64,000 nucleotides of DNA from Arthrobacter sp. 135MFCol5.1 (GTDB lineage: Bacteria; Actinomycetota; Actinomycetes; Actinomycetales; Micrococcaceae): positions 1 through 64,000 of the forward strand of contig NZ_KB895458.1 of assembly GCF_000374865.1 (NCBI RefSeq). Direction: 5' to 3'. The notes under the pieces were generated by a model. That model saw nothing but the letters and a program-made list of their open reading frames with translations, was not told the DNA's origin and ran no database searches. Position numbers and translations under genes: made by a program. Positions 11,284-22,321 of the stretch are shown piece by piece (within the stretch, counting starts at the first letter, position 1; every line of letters starts with the position of its first letter).

Positions 11284-11772
11284 CTAGCTGCCTTCCGCTA
11301 TGTACTTGAATGTCGCGTAGTGGTCTCCGGTGTAATACTTCTCCCCGCCGTTGCCTGCCACGATCCGGCGCGCGCCCCGGTCCGGTTCGCCGGGGGTTCG
11401 AACCGTGTACTCGCGGTAGTAACCCCGGTCCCGTGCAGGCAGGACGCGCTCAAAGTTGCCGAACACCTGGTCGTCCTGGCTGAACTGGTACGGGCCGCCG
11501 GTCCGGATCAGCGCCAGGACGCGGCGTCCTTCCACCGGGAGCGCGGACTCCCGGATTTCCGGCAGGCTGGACGGGTTGGCTCCCCGGTGTGGCGCCGCGC
11601 TCTTTCCCGGCGCCGGCGTCCCCGGGCCGCCGGGAGCCGTACTCGCTCCAGAGGCCGCGCCCGGCGTCGTGCCTTCCCCTTGGCCGCCCAACAGCCCGGC
11701 CCCGCCGAATGCCACCAGCGCCAGCACCACCAGGGCGGTAAGGAGCAAGGGAAGCATGGAGCGGTTACGCAT
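11284..11772 (-). CDS. barnase/RNase Sa-type guanyl-specific ribonuclease, exported
   Basis: A 162-residue protein with an N-terminal hydrophobic segment (about residues 6-28), a Gly/Pro/Ala-rich linker to about 65, and a C-terminal microbial RNase domain. The domain shows GYYREYTVRTPG, RGARRIV and YYTGDHYATF, which carry the Glu, Arg and His expected for catalysis in RNase Sa-type enzymes. The N-terminal segment could be a signal peptide or a membrane anchor; no clear cleavage site or lipobox is seen. It is paired with the barstar gene immediately downstream. Confidence 0.9.
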   Translation of the reverse strand: MRNRSMLPLLLTALVVLALVAFGGAGLLGGQGEGTTPGAASGASTAPGGPGTPAPGKSAAPHRGANPSSLPEIRESALPVEGRRVLALIRTGGPYQFSQDDQVFGNFERVLPARDRGYYREYTVRTPGEPDRGARRIVAGNGGEKYYTGDHYATFKYIAEGS

Positions 11773-11804
11773 TGGGGTGTACCTGCCGGCCGGTTGTACT
11801 GGGT

Positions 11805-13916
<2,112 letters not shown>

Positions 13917-14005
13917 CTAAATGATAGCCGCCCGGGGCGGTTGACCTGCCCCGTCACCCCGGCACTGCAAGGCAATCGTGCCCCCGCACCGGGGGCGGTG
14001 GGCCA

Positions 14006-14995
14006 CTACCCCGCCGCGCGCTGGCGGGAGACCTCGTACAGCGAGATGCCCACGGCCATGGAGGCGTTCAAGGACTCCATGGCGGAGTCGATCGGGATGG
14101 AGACAATCTGGTCGCAGTTCTCCCGGACCAGGCGGCTCAGGCCCTTGCCTTCCGAGCCCACCACGATGCACACCGGCTCGGTGGCCAAAGTGAGGTCGGG
14201 CAGCGAGACGTCGCCGTCGCCGTCGAGCCCCAGCACGAAGATGCCCATGCCCTTGAACTGCTTCAGGGCGTTGTTCAGGTTGGAGGCGCGGGCAACGGGG
14301 ACGCGGACCGCCGCGCCGGCGCTGGTCTTCCAGGCCGAGGCCGTGACACCGACGGAGCGGCGCTCCGGAACAATGACGCCGTGGCCGCTGAACGCGGAGA
14401 CGGAACGGATGATCGCTCCGAGGTTCCGGGGGTCGGTGATGCCGTCAAGGGCGACGAAGAGCGGCGCGTTGCTGACGTGCCCCTTCTTCCACTTCTCCAC
14501 CGTCTCCTCGGCCAGTTCGTACGCGTCCTGGTACTCGTAGGGCGGAATCTGGAGCACCAGGCCCTGGTGGACGGCGTCGTCGGTCATCCGGTCCAGTTCG
14601 GGCTTGCCGGTTTCGAGCAGCGGGATGCCGCGTTCGGCGGCGAGCTTCAGGGACTCCTTGACGCGGTCGTCCATCTCGATGCGGATGGCCACGTGCAGGG
14701 CCTTTGCCGGGATGCCCGCGCGGAGCGCTTCGACCACGGAGTTGCGGCCGGTGACCACTTCTTCGGTGGCGCGTCCCTTGGGGCCTGACTTGGCGGCACC
14801 GGCGCTTCGTGCACCCGGGCTGCGCTTGGCTGCGGACCGTTCGGCCAGTTGCTTGGCCTTGTGCGCCTTGTGGTACGGACGGTCCTCGGCCTTGGGCGTC
14901 GGGCCCTTGCCTTCGAGGGCCTTGCGGCCATGGCCACCGGTTCCGATGGTTGGGCCCTTCTTCGTTTTAACCGATCGGCGACCATTGTTGGCCAT
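14006..14995 (-). CDS. rlmB: 23S rRNA (guanosine-2'-O)-methyltransferase, SpoU family
   Basis: This SPOUT enzyme transfers methyl from SAM to a guanosine ribose in 23S rRNA. Of 329 residues, the first 75 or so are a Lys/Arg-rich extension common in actinobacterial members. A substrate-binding domain follows (GRNSVVEALRAG, about 83-94) and then the knotted domain. The three SpoU motifs are visible: DGITDPRNLGAIIRS, VVGSEGKGLSRLV and SMESLNASMAVGI. The ATG is preceded by GGGTGG. It lies directly downstream of cysS on the same strand, a common actinobacterial pairing. Confidence 0.95.
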   Translation of the reverse strand: MANNGRRSVKTKKGPTIGTGGHGRKALEGKGPTPKAEDRPYHKAHKAKQLAERSAAKRSPGARSAGAAKSGPKGRATEEVVTGRNSVVEALRAGIPAKALHVAIRIEMDDRVKESLKLAAERGIPLLETGKPELDRMTDDAVHQGLVLQIPPYEYQDAYELAEETVEKWKKGHVSNAPLFVALDGITDPRNLGAIIRSVSAFSGHGVIVPERRSVGVTASAWKTSAGAAVRVPVARASNLNNALKQFKGMGIFVLGLDGDGDVSLPDLTLATEPVCIVVGSEGKGLSRLVRENCDQIVSIPIDSAMESLNASMAVGISLYEVSRQRAAG

Positions 14996-15099
14996 GATGT
15001 TCCACCCTTGATTGTGCTGACTGAGTCTGCCTACCAGTCTACTGACCGAAGAAAAATCGACGCGCGGGGGCTGCGGGCGTGCTCAGGGGCAGTGGCTGA

Positions 15100-16566
15100 T
15101 CAGTCCCGCTTGAGGCTCCAGGTGGCACCGTCCGGGCCGTCTTCCACCACGACGCCGGCCTGGTTGAGGGTGTCCCGGATGGCGTCGGAAGCAGCCCAGT
15201 CCTTGGCGGCACGGGCAGCGGCACGGGCCGCCAGCTGCGCCTCCACCAGGACGCCCAAGGCGTCGGCCTCCCGGCTGCCCGCCTGCCCGGAACCGGCGAC
15301 GGCGTTGAGGCCCAGGACGTCGGTCATGGTGACGACGGCGTACATCGCTTTCCGGGCAGCGTCGTCGTCCCCGTCCGCCAGGGCCGTGTTCCCGGCCCGC
15401 ACGGCCTCGTGCAGCGCCGCCAGGGCACGGGGAACATTCAGGTCGTCGTCCATCGCAGTTGAAAACGCGTCCAGTGCCTCAGCCGGGTCAGCGGAGCCGC
15501 CGGCCACAAACCCGAAATCGGCGCCGAAGCGCGCCACGGCCTTCGCCAGGAACCCGTCGATGCGTTCGACGGCGGCAGCGGCTTCCTGGAGGGACGTGGG
15601 CCGGTAGTCCAGGACGGAGCGGTAGTGGGCCTGGCCCAGGTAGTAGCGGACAACCCGGGGGGAAGCGAGTTCCAGCATTTCGGTGGGGCTGATGGTGTTC
15701 CCAACGGATTTGGACATCTTTTCGCCCTGGTAGGTCACCATGCCGTTGTGCATCCAGAAGTTGGCGAAGCCATGTCCCGCAGCCTGCGACTGGGCCATCT
15801 CGTTTTCGTGGTGTGGGAAACGCAGGTCCAGTCCGCCGCCGTGGATGTCGAAGGCAGTTCCCAAGTACTTGGTGACCATGGCGGAGCATTCCAGGTGCCA
15901 GCCCGGACGCCCCGCACCCCACGGCGAGGCCCAGCTGGCGGTGGCCGGCTCGCCTTCTTTGGAACCCTTCCACAACGCAAAGTCGCGGGGATCCTTCTTC
16001 CCGCGGGGATCGGCGTCGGGCGCTGCCTGCATGTCGTCGATGTTTTGCCGGGTGAGTGCCCCGTAGTTGCCCCAGGAACGGACGTCAAAGTACACGTCGC
16101 CTGATTCGTCCAGCGCGGGGTAGGCGTGGCCGCGGTCGATGAGCTGTTGGATCAGGGCGTGCATCTCGGGGATGTGCCCGGTGGCCCGGGGCTCGTACGT
16201 GGGGCGGGAGACGCCGAGGGTGTCGTAGGCCGCCAGGAATTCCCGCTCGTAACGGTATGCCAGCGCCCACCACTCCTCCCGCGGCACTTCTCCCGGCTCG
16301 GGGATGAAGTCCGGCGCGAATGATGCCTCGGATTTGGCGAGGATCTTGTCGTCAATGTCCGTGACGTTGCGGACCACAGTGACGCGAAGGCCCCGGTATT
16401 GCAGCCAGCGGGTCAGCTGGTCGAAGGCGATGGCGGAACGGATGTGCCCCACGTGGGGCATTCCCTGCACCGTGGCCCCGCAGTAATAGAGGCTGACCTT
16501 GCCCTCAACGATCGGGGTGAAGTTCCGGACTTCGGCGGAGGCGGTGTCATAGAAGCGCAGGGTCAC
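15100..16566 (-). CDS. cysS: cysteinyl-tRNA synthetase
   Basis: This class I synthetase charges tRNA-Cys. The 488-residue length is typical. Signatures are the zinc-ligand C29 (YYCGATV), the HIGH-type motif PHVGH at 37-41, [14 protein letters not shown] with further zinc ligands, and KMSKS at 283-287. The GTG start lies 6 nt after a TAGTCT -10 box, so a leaderless transcript is likely. It is followed by rlmB and preceded by ispF, all on the minus strand. Confidence 0.97.
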   Translation of the reverse strand: MTLRFYDTASAEVRNFTPIVEGKVSLYYCGATVQGMPHVGHIRSAIAFDQLTRWLQYRGLRVTVVRNVTDIDDKILAKSEASFAPDFIPEPGEVPREEWWALAYRYEREFLAAYDTLGVSRPTYEPRATGHIPEMHALIQQLIDRGHAYPALDESGDVYFDVRSWGNYGALTRQNIDDMQAAPDADPRGKKDPRDFALWKGSKEGEPATASWASPWGAGRPGWHLECSAMVTKYLGTAFDIHGGGLDLRFPHHENEMAQSQAAGHGFANFWMHNGMVTYQGEKMSKSVGNTISPTEMLELASPRVVRYYLGQAHYRSVLDYRPTSLQEAAAAVERIDGFLAKAVARFGADFGFVAGGSADPAEALDAFSTAMDDDLNVPRALAALHEAVRAGNTALADGDDDAARKAMYAVVTMTDVLGLNAVAGSGQAGSREADALGVLVEAQLAARAAARAAKDWAASDAIRDTLNQAGVVVEDGPDGATWSLKRD

Positions 16567-16572
16567 CGCTCC

Positions 16573-16578
16573 AGACTA
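16573..16578 (-). promoter_or_regulatory. -10 box of cysS, leaderless
   Basis: TAGTCT is followed by GGAGCG (6 nt) and the cysS GTG. The box lies inside the 3' end of ispF. GGAGCG is too close to the start codon for a normal ribosome-binding site. Confidence 0.45.
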
Positions 16579-17088
16579 GCCGATGGTGCCGCTGGTCCGT
16601 GGGTAGACCAAGGCGGTAGCCACCGCGGAGATGCCCTCGCCACGGCCGGTGAATCCCAGGCCGTCGCTGGTGGTGGCAGTGACGCTCACCGGTGCACCGG
16701 CGGCCTCTGAGAGGACGTGCTGAGCTTCTTCCCGGCGGGGACCGAACTTCGGCCGGTTGGCCACGAACTGGACGGCGATATTGCCGATCTCGAAACCCGC
16801 AGCCCGGACGATCCGCGCCGCTTCGGCGAGCAGCGTCACACCCGACGCACCGGCGAATTCCGGGCGGTCGGTGCCGAAGTGGGTGCCAAGGTCGCCGATG
16901 CCGGCGGCGGAGAACAGCGCATCCGCTGCGGCGTGGGCCACCGGGTCGCCGTCAGAATGGCCGGCCAGGCCGCGTTCGCCGGGCCAGAAGAGTCCGCCGA
17001 GCCACAACGGGCGGTCCTTGCCGTGGGCGGCGTATGCATGGACGTCGATACCCACACCGGTCCGCGGCAGGATCATGTCCGCGCTCAC
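16576..17088 (-). CDS. ispF: 2-C-methyl-D-erythritol 2,4-cyclodiphosphate synthase
   Basis: The enzyme cyclises CDP-methylerythritol phosphate in the MEP pathway for isoprenoids. It shows the metal-binding GIDVHAY and [19 protein letters not shown], then GDLGTHFG. The GTG at 17088 overlaps the ispD stop as GTGA and gives 170 residues. A longer GTG (17100) and a shorter ATG (17076, MILPRTG) are alternatives; the family alignment begins around that ATG, so all are possible. It is translationally coupled to ispD, which makes its substrate precursor. Confidence 0.93.
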   Translation of the reverse strand: MSADMILPRTGVGIDVHAYAAHGKDRPLWLGGLFWPGERGLAGHSDGDPVAHAAADALFSAAGIGDLGTHFGTDRPEFAGASGVTLLAEAARIVRAAGFEIGNIAVQFVANRPKFGPRREEAQHVLSEAAGAPVSVTATTSDGLGFTGRGEGISAVATALVYPRTSGTIG

Positions 17089-17864
17089 CCTTCCACCCAC
17101 CGGGCGCCAAGGGGACCCTCAAGGAGCCCTTCGGCGAAGATCAGGTCAAGCGGCGTGGTGATCTTCAGCGACTGGGTTGAGCCGCGGACAGCGTAGACCG
17201 GCGTCCCCAGCATCTCCACGAGCATGGCGTCATCGGTGACGGCCGCCGACTCCCGCCGGTCCAGGCCCTCGGCGGACCGGTGCGCCTGCACCAGCGTGTC
17301 GAGGGTGAATCCTTGGGGTGTCTGAACGGCCCGCAGTTCCTCGCGGCGGGCCGTTCCCGTGACCACCTCCGGCGCGAAAACGCTGTCCCCCCCGGACGTG
17401 GCTGCAACGGTCTTGATGGTGTCCACGACGGGGAGAACGGGAATGACGGCGGCAGCGCCGGCGGCAAGGGCTTCCGTTACGCGGTGGAAGACGGACTCGG
17501 GCGTCAGCGCCCTGGCGGCATCGTGGACCAGGACCGCTTCCGTGCCGTCCATCAGGGCAGCCATACCGGCGCGGACGGAGTCAGCCCGGGTGGCGCCGCC
17601 GTCCACAAGGGTGAGGAGGGGGCCGCCGTCGGCCAGTTCGTCCCGGAAACTGCCGCAGAGACGGCGCAGGCCTTCGTCCCCTGCGGGCAGCACCACGCAG
17701 ACCTGGCTCGCAACACCGGAGGCGACGATGCCCCGCAAGGCATGCATCAGGATCGGTTCGCCTCCGAGGGGGACAGCCGCCTTGGGCATCCCGTAGCCGA
17801 GCCGCTGCCCGGAACCGGCGGCCACCACGATGACTCCCGTGACAAGGGGCGTTGATTCACTCAT
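17085..17864 (-). CDS. ispD: 2-C-methyl-D-erythritol 4-phosphate cytidylyltransferase
   Basis: IspD transfers CMP from CTP to methylerythritol 4-phosphate in the MEP pathway. It is 259 residues. The nucleotidyltransferase start [19 protein letters not shown] (about residues 11-29) carries the CTP-binding loop, with [10 protein letters not shown] in the middle and a C-terminal [14 protein letters not shown]. The ATG lies 7 nt after a TAGGCT -10 box with no ribosome-binding site. It forms a two-gene operon with ispF and is separated from carD upstream by a terminator. Confidence 0.96.
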   Translation of the reverse strand: MSESTPLVTGVIVVAAGSGQRLGYGMPKAAVPLGGEPILMHALRGIVASGVASQVCVVLPAGDEGLRRLCGSFRDELADGGPLLTLVDGGATRADSVRAGMAALMDGTEAVLVHDAARALTPESVFHRVTEALAAGAAAVIPVLPVVDTIKTVAATSGGDSVFAPEVVTGTARREELRAVQTPQGFTLDTLVQAHRSAEGLDRRESAAVTDDAMLVEMLGTPVYAVRGSTQSLKITTPLDLIFAEGLLEGPLGARWVEG

Positions 17865-17871
17865 GCGGACT

Positions 17872-17877
17872 AGCCTA
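17872..17877 (-). promoter_or_regulatory. -10 box of ispD, leaderless
   Basis: TAGGCT is followed by AGTCCGC (7 nt) and the ispD ATG. No Shine-Dalgarno sequence fits in between. Confidence 0.5.
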
Positions 17878-17933
17878 CGACGCCGTGGCGGCTGCGCCGT
17901 GCCCGGGTCGCAGCCCGGTTCCGGGCAAAAAGA

Positions 17934-17965
17934 AGCCCCGGCGGCACGTGGGTGCTGCCGGGGCT
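17934..17965 (-). terminator. intrinsic terminator of carD
   Basis: AGCCCCGGCGGCAC and GTGCTGCCGGGGCT pair with one mismatch around a 4-nt loop. On the minus strand the hairpin is followed by TTCTTTTT, a classic U tract. It lies 6 bases past the carD stop codon. Confidence 0.9.
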
Positions 17966-17971
17966 AAATTC

Positions 17972-18454
17972 TTAGGAAGCCAGGACCTCGTCGAGAACGC
18001 TTGCGGCCTTCTCCTCGTCGGTCTTTTCAGCCAGCGCCAACTCTGAAATCAGAATTTGGCGGGCCTTGGCCAGCATTCGCTTTTCGCCTGCGGAAAGGCC
18101 CCGGTCGTGATCCCGGCGCCACAGGTCGCGAACGACCTCTGCCACCTTGATGACGTCACCGGAAGCAAGCTTCTCCAGATTTGCCTTGTACCTGCGTGAC
18201 CAGTTGGTGGGTTCTTCGGTGAACTCGGCACGAAGCACATCAAACACGTGCTCCAGGCCTTCCTTGCCCACTACGTCCCGAACCCCAACAAGGTCCACGT
18301 TTTCTGCTGGAACTTCAATGGTCAGATCACCCTGAGCCACCTTGAGCTTGAGATACATCTTCTCTTCGCCCTTGATGGTGCGCATCTTGATTTCTTCAAT
18401 CTTCGCAGCACCGTGGTGAGGGTAAACTACTGTCTCGCCGACCTCAAATACCAT
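17972..18454 (-). CDS. carD: CarD family transcriptional regulator
   Basis: CarD binds the beta subunit of RNA polymerase and stabilises open complexes, notably at rrn promoters, in actinobacteria. The 160-residue protein has the N-terminal RNAP-interaction domain ([19 protein letters not shown]) and the C-terminal helical DNA-binding domain ([16 protein letters not shown] onward). Length and sequence are typical. A purine-rich AAAGGGGAAA lies upstream of the ATG. A TAAACT -10-like hexamer occurs about 30 bases upstream. It ends in a strong terminator and is divergent from the lipoprotein gene. Confidence 0.95.
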   Translation of the reverse strand: MVFEVGETVVYPHHGAAKIEEIKMRTIKGEEKMYLKLKVAQGDLTIEVPAENVDLVGVRDVVGKEGLEHVFDVLRAEFTEEPTNWSRRYKANLEKLASGDVIKVAEVVRDLWRRDHDRGLSAGEKRMLAKARQILISELALAEKTDEEKAASVLDEVLAS

Positions 18455-18646
18455 GTGGACATTTCCCCTTTCCCGCAGACCAGTTTATCACGATTCAGGC
18501 ATATGACCGGCCGGAGAAAGGGCTCCCAACCGCGAAAATACGCGGAAAAACGGCCCAATCGACCTCCTCAACCCCCTTGACGGATGAGGATATTAGTGCA
18601 TCAGGTGAGCGTTCCCACAGTCGATGTGACAGCCTCGAATCCTCGT

Positions 18647-18674
18647 TTGACCCCGTTTGCGGATAGGCTATGGC
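18647..18674 (+). promoter_or_regulatory. candidate promoter of lipoprotein gene
   Basis: TTGACC (18647-18652) and TATGGC (18669-18674) are separated by 16 nt, leaving a leader of about 30 nt before the GTG at 18711. It is the only good -35 match upstream of this gene. Confidence 0.45.
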
Positions 18675-18710
18675 TGCAAAAGACTTCAAATTTCTCGAGG
18701 AGTACGTGAC

Positions 18711-19289
18711 GTGCGTTCCACTGCGATGAACCGGGCCCAGCGCGGCAAACTGGCACTGACGGCTGCTGCCCTTGGCGTCAGCCTGCTGACTGCGGGCTGC
18801 GGTTACATCACGCCCCAGCAGACCAGCCACCAGTACTCCGCCTCGGACGGCATCCGCGCAGACCTCGGCCCGCTGCAGCTGCGGAACATCCTCATCGTTT
18901 CCAGCGGCGAAGACGGACCCGGCCGCCTGATCGGCGCGGTCTACAACTCCTCTTCCAAGGACGTGAAGCTCACGGTCAACGGCGCCAAGGGCTCACAAAC
19001 CGAAGTTCCGGTGAAGGCGAACTCGTACACGCTGCTGAACGAAAACACCGACCCTGCCATCCTGAGCACCACCGGCGGAAAGCCGGGTTCGCTGGTGGAC
19101 GTCAAGATCAGCGAGAACGGCACCAACGTCACCAGCACGGTCAAGGTGCCGGTCCTGGATGCCACATTGAAGGAATACAAGGACTACCTGCCCACCGCGA
19201 GCCCGTCGGCTTCGCCGTCGTCGTCCGCCGGCGCCAGCGCAACGGCCACCGCCACGCCAAGCGCAACGGCAACCGCCACCAGCCGCTAG
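18711..19289 (+). CDS. putative lipoprotein, conserved actinobacterial
   Basis: A 192-residue protein with a lipoprotein signal: basic start, hydrophobic segment, then lipobox LLTAGC at about residues 25-30. The mature domain (about 35-155) looks beta-rich and contains RNILIVSSGEDGPGRLIGAV. The last 35 residues are a low-complexity Ser/Ala/Thr/Pro tail. It resembles the LpqE-like lipoproteins found near carD in actinobacteria; the function is unknown. The GTG at 18711 has GAGGAG 8 nt upstream. It is divergent from carD and ends at a perfect bidirectional terminator. Confidence 0.85.
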   Translation: MRSTAMNRAQRGKLALTAAALGVSLLTAGCGYITPQQTSHQYSASDGIRADLGPLQLRNILIVSSGEDGPGRLIGAVYNSSSKDVKLTVNGAKGSQTEVPVKANSYTLLNENTDPAILSTTGGKPGSLVDVKISENGTNVTSTVKVPVLDATLKEYKDYLPTASPSASPSSSAGASATATATPSATATATSR

Positions 19290-19323
19290 CGGGGAGCCCG
19301 CCAAGGCGGGCGCCCGAGACGTA

Positions 19324-19359
19324 CAGCAAAGGGAGGGCCGGTTGGCCCTCCCTTTGCTG
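19324..19359. terminator. bidirectional terminator between lipoprotein gene and regX3
   Basis: A perfect 16-bp stem (CAGCAAAGGGAGGGCC and its complement) with a GGTT loop lies between two convergent genes. Confidence 0.9.
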
Positions 19360-19394
19360 TTGCGCTGGCCTGGACAGCCTTGGCTGCCCGGGGC

Positions 19395-20075
19395 CTAGGG
19401 TTCGAACTTGTAACCGAGGCCCCGCACGGTGACCAGGAACCGGGGTGCGGAGGGATCTGGCTCGATCTTGCCGCGGAGGCGTTTGACGTGGACGTCAAGG
19501 GTCTTGGTGTCGCCGACGTAGTCCGACCCCCAGACCCGGTCAATCAGCTGCCCCCGGGTGAGGACCCGGCCGGAGTTGCGCAGGAGCATCTCCAGGAGCT
19601 CAAACTCCTTCAATGGCAGCAGGACCTGCTCGCCGTCCACGCTCACGACGTGGCGTTCGATGTCCATCCGGACCGGGCCGGCCTGGACCGTTGAGGAAAT
19701 CAGTTCCTCCGGCTCGCCCTGGCGCCGCAGGACCGCCCTGACCCGGGCAACCAGTTCGCGGGAGGAATAGGGCTTGGTGACGTAGTCGTCCGCGCCGAGC
19801 TCCAGGCCCACGACTTTGTCGATCTCCGAGTCCTTGGCCGTCAGCATGATCACTGGAACGCTGGAACGTTGCCTGAGCTGGCGGCATACCTCGGTGCCGG
19901 ACAGGCCGGGCAGCTGCAGGTCCAGCAGGACAAGGTCGGCGCCGTTGCGGTCGAATTCCGTGATCGCGTCGAGGCCGTTGTCCACCACCTCAACCTCGAA
20001 TCCTTCCTTGCCCAGCAAATAGGACAAGGGATCGCTGAACGACTCCTCGTCCTCCACTATCAAAATCCTGCTCAA
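19395..20075 (-). CDS. regX3: response regulator RegX3, OmpR/PhoB family
   Basis: A 226-residue DNA-binding response regulator for phosphate starvation. The receiver domain (1 to about 120) has the acidic pair in VEDEE, the phosphorylation site D52 (LLDLQLPG), and K102 region VTKPYSSRE. The C-terminal winged helix (about 130-226) ends VTVRGLGYKFEP. The start is TTG at 20075 with GAGGAG upstream; it overlaps the senX3 stop as TTGA, so the pair is coupled. Its usual partner is SenX3, and PhoU-type proteins modulate that kinase. Confidence 0.93.
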   Translation of the reverse strand: MSRILIVEDEESFSDPLSYLLGKEGFEVEVVDNGLDAITEFDRNGADLVLLDLQLPGLSGTEVCRQLRQRSSVPVIMLTAKDSEIDKVVGLELGADDYVTKPYSSRELVARVRAVLRRQGEPEELISSTVQAGPVRMDIERHVVSVDGEQVLLPLKEFELLEMLLRNSGRVLTRGQLIDRVWGSDYVGDTKTLDVHVKRLRGKIEPDPSAPRFLVTVRGLGYKFEP

Positions 20076-21322
20076 GCGCTAGCTCCTCGTTCTGTTGCGC
20101 CGGCGGCGCGGGGTACTTGGGTGGGTGCAGGCCGGCCGGCCGGCTGCCGCGCCGGCGACGGTGCCGGAGCGTCAGGGACCGGACGGTCGCTGTCCTGTCC
20201 TTCCATCTCGGGAAGCCGCAGCGTGAAGGTCGATCCTTGGCCCGGCTGGGACCAGAGCGTCACCTCGCCGCCATGGTTTGAGGCCACATGCTTGACGATG
20301 CTCAGGCCCAGGCCGGTGCCGCCGGTCTGTCGCGAACGGGCGGCATCGACGCGGTAGAAGCGTTCGAAGACGCGTTCCTGGTCCTCGGGCGTGAGCCCGT
20401 CCCCTTGGTCGGTCACGGAGATGGACACCAGGCCCTCCCTGGAACGTACGCCGATTCCCACTCTGGTGTTGGCCGGTGAATAGCGGATGGCGTTGTCGAT
20501 GAGGTTGCGCAGCGCGGTGACCAAAAGGTCCTGGTCGCCGAAGACCTTGCCCTGGGTGCGGCCGCCCACCACGATGCTGATGTTCTTGCTCTCGGCGGGC
20601 AGCTGCGACCGGTCCACGGCCTCGGCGATGACCGCGTTGATGTCCACGGGGCCGCCTTGCTGCGTCACGCTGGCGCCCTGCAGCCGGGACAGCTCGATGA
20701 TGTCCTGGACCAGTGCGGCGAGGCGGGCTGACTCCTTGTGCATCCGCTTGGCGAACCGGCGGACCGCTTCTTCGTCGTCCGCGGACGACTCGAGGGCCTC
20801 GGCCAGCAGGGAGATGGCGCCGACGGGCGTCTTCAGTTCATGCGAGACGTTGGCGACGAAGTCGTTGCGGATCTCTTCCGTGCGGGTGATCTCGGTCCGG
20901 TCATCGGCCAGGAGCAGGATGTATTCCTCACCCAGCATGGCTGCCCGGACCTGGACGATGATGGTCCCCTGCCCCAGCGGTCCGCGCGGGAGCTCCAGCT
21001 GCTTCTCCAGGATGACGCCATCGCGCCGCACACCCGCGGTCATGTCCAGGAGTTCTTTGTGGACCACGGTATGGCCGAGGACCAGGCCGTAGGCGTAGGC
21101 TGCCGGGCTGGCACGGACAACGCCATCGACGTCGTCCAGGACCACGAAGGCACGTCCGACGACGGCCAGCACCTCCGCCGCCCCGTCCGGCAGCGCAGGT
21201 TCCCCGGCGTCGACCTCCAGCAGCTCGCGCTGCTTCTCGCTGACCCGGAACGCCAGCACGCCGAACGTGCCAAGCGCCAGGCCGACGAGGCCTGCAACCA
21301 GACCAATGAGCATAGGATCCAC
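20072..21322 (-). CDS. senX3: sensor histidine kinase SenX3
   Basis: A 416-residue membrane kinase that phosphorylates RegX3 when phosphate is low. One or two N-terminal membrane helices (about residues 5-26) lead to a PAS-like domain (about 45-145), the HisKA domain with H161 (NVSHELKTP), and a HATPase domain with NLIDNAIRYS, DQGDGL and GGTGLGLSIV. The Pro/Ala-rich C-terminal 40 residues are probably disordered. The start is GTG at 21322, 6 nt after a TAAAGT -10 box. It is divergent from phoU. Confidence 0.93.
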   Translation of the reverse strand: MDPMLIGLVAGLVGLALGTFGVLAFRVSEKQRELLEVDAGEPALPDGAAEVLAVVGRAFVVLDDVDGVVRASPAAYAYGLVLGHTVVHKELLDMTAGVRRDGVILEKQLELPRGPLGQGTIIVQVRAAMLGEEYILLLADDRTEITRTEEIRNDFVANVSHELKTPVGAISLLAEALESSADDEEAVRRFAKRMHKESARLAALVQDIIELSRLQGASVTQQGGPVDINAVIAEAVDRSQLPAESKNISIVVGGRTQGKVFGDQDLLVTALRNLIDNAIRYSPANTRVGIGVRSREGLVSISVTDQGDGLTPEDQERVFERFYRVDAARSRQTGGTGLGLSIVKHVASNHGGEVTLWSQPGQGSTFTLRLPEMEGQDSDRPVPDAPAPSPARQPAGRPAPTQVPRAAGATERGASA

Positions 21323-21328
21323 AGCTCC

Positions 21329-21334
21329 ACTTTA
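21329..21334 (-). promoter_or_regulatory. -10 box of senX3-regX3, leaderless
   Basis: TAAAGT is followed by GGAGCT (6 nt) and the GTG at 21322. The PHO-box-like repeat lies about 50-65 bp upstream of this box. Confidence 0.45.
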
Positions 21335-21382
21335 TGCTCTTGCCCGGAGGCCACCGGCGCTTCGAAGCCCTTACCGCGAACG

Positions 21383-21400
21383 GTTCAACTAACGTTCACC
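21383..21400 (+). promoter_or_regulatory. PHO-box-like direct repeat
   Basis: Two direct repeats start 11 nt apart: GTTCAACTAAC (21383) and GTTCACC (21394). The spacing and sequence match the GTTCACC repeats recognised by PhoP/RegX3-type regulators in actinobacteria. The site lies between senX3-regX3 and phoU, so it could mediate autoregulation of both directions. Binding is inferred. Confidence 0.6.
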
Positions 21401-21518
21401 TCCATGGGCATAATCGTTTACCGGGCGATGACAGAGTTAATGGTTAGAGCGCCCCATGGCGACACGATTCCTGCTGCCCTGGAGCGGCCGGCAGGAGTTC
21501 CAAGGAAAGGACGCCTAC

Positions 21519-22181
21519 GTGCGTAAGGTTTTTCAGGAAGAGCTCACCCAGGTCGGTGACCAGCTGGTGGAGATCTCCCGGCTGGTCAGCGAAGCCATAG
21601 ACAAGGCCACCACTTCATTCCAGGTCGCGGACGTGGACCTCGCCCAGGACGTCATCGCGGCGGACGCGCGCATCGACTTCCTGCAGAACAGCCTCGATGA
21701 GCGGGCCATCGACATCCTGGCTCTGCAGGGTCCCGTGGCGAGCGACCTGCGCATGATCGTGGGCTCGCTTCGGATGAGTGCCTCACTGGAGCGGATGGGC
21801 GACCTCGCGCGCCACATCGCCCAGCTGGCCCGCCTCCGGTACCCGTCCACGGTCATTCCGGAGTCCATGACCGGGACCTTCAACCGCATGGCCGAACTGG
21901 ACCAGGAGATCGCCGACAAATTGACGGTGCTGCTGGAGAGCCGCGACCTCGAGGTGGCCAGGGACATCCTGAAGGCGAACACCGCCATCAATGACCTGCA
22001 CCTGAGCGTCTTCAAGGCCATCGCCTCACCCGAGTGGACCGAGTCGCCGGCGACCACCGTGGACGTGGCCCTCGCCAGCCGCTACTTCGAGCGGTTCGCG
22101 GACCACGGCGTCTCCGTCGCCCAGAAAGTGACCTACCTGGTCACCGGCGCGTGGCAGCCCAACGCGACTGAACACAGCTAA
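21519..22181 (+). CDS. phoU: phosphate signalling protein PhoU
   Basis: PhoU is a cytoplasmic helical-bundle protein that restrains phosphate uptake and kinase signalling when phosphate is plentiful. The 220-residue protein begins VRKVFQEELTQVGDQ and has two repeated helical halves, the first with LRMIVGSLRMSASLERMGDLA and the second with ASRYFERFADHGVSVAQKV. The GTG at 21519 has GGAAAGG upstream and matches the family N-terminus; an ATG at 21456 would add an atypical extension. It is divergent from senX3 and ends at a strong terminator. Confidence 0.93.
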   Translation: MRKVFQEELTQVGDQLVEISRLVSEAIDKATTSFQVADVDLAQDVIAADARIDFLQNSLDERAIDILALQGPVASDLRMIVGSLRMSASLERMGDLARHIAQLARLRYPSTVIPESMTGTFNRMAELDQEIADKLTVLLESRDLEVARDILKANTAINDLHLSVFKAIASPEWTESPATTVDVALASRYFERFADHGVSVAQKVTYLVTGAWQPNATEHS

Positions 22182-22194
22182 CCAGGCGGATAAC

Positions 22195-22233
22195 GACGGC
22201 GGGCTGGTCACCCCAGGTGACCAGCCCGCCGTC
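22195..22233. terminator. bidirectional terminator between phoU and gpmA
   Basis: A perfect 18-bp stem (22195-22212 with 22216-22233) has a CCA loop and is followed on the plus strand by GTCGTTT. It lies between convergent genes. Confidence 0.9.
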
Positions 22234-22321
22234 GTCGTTTCACATTTGACGCAGCGCGTTCTTCGGCCGGAGTGCGTCTAAGGGAGGAACGACCGAGCAC
22301 CCGGCGAAGAACCGCGAAGTC

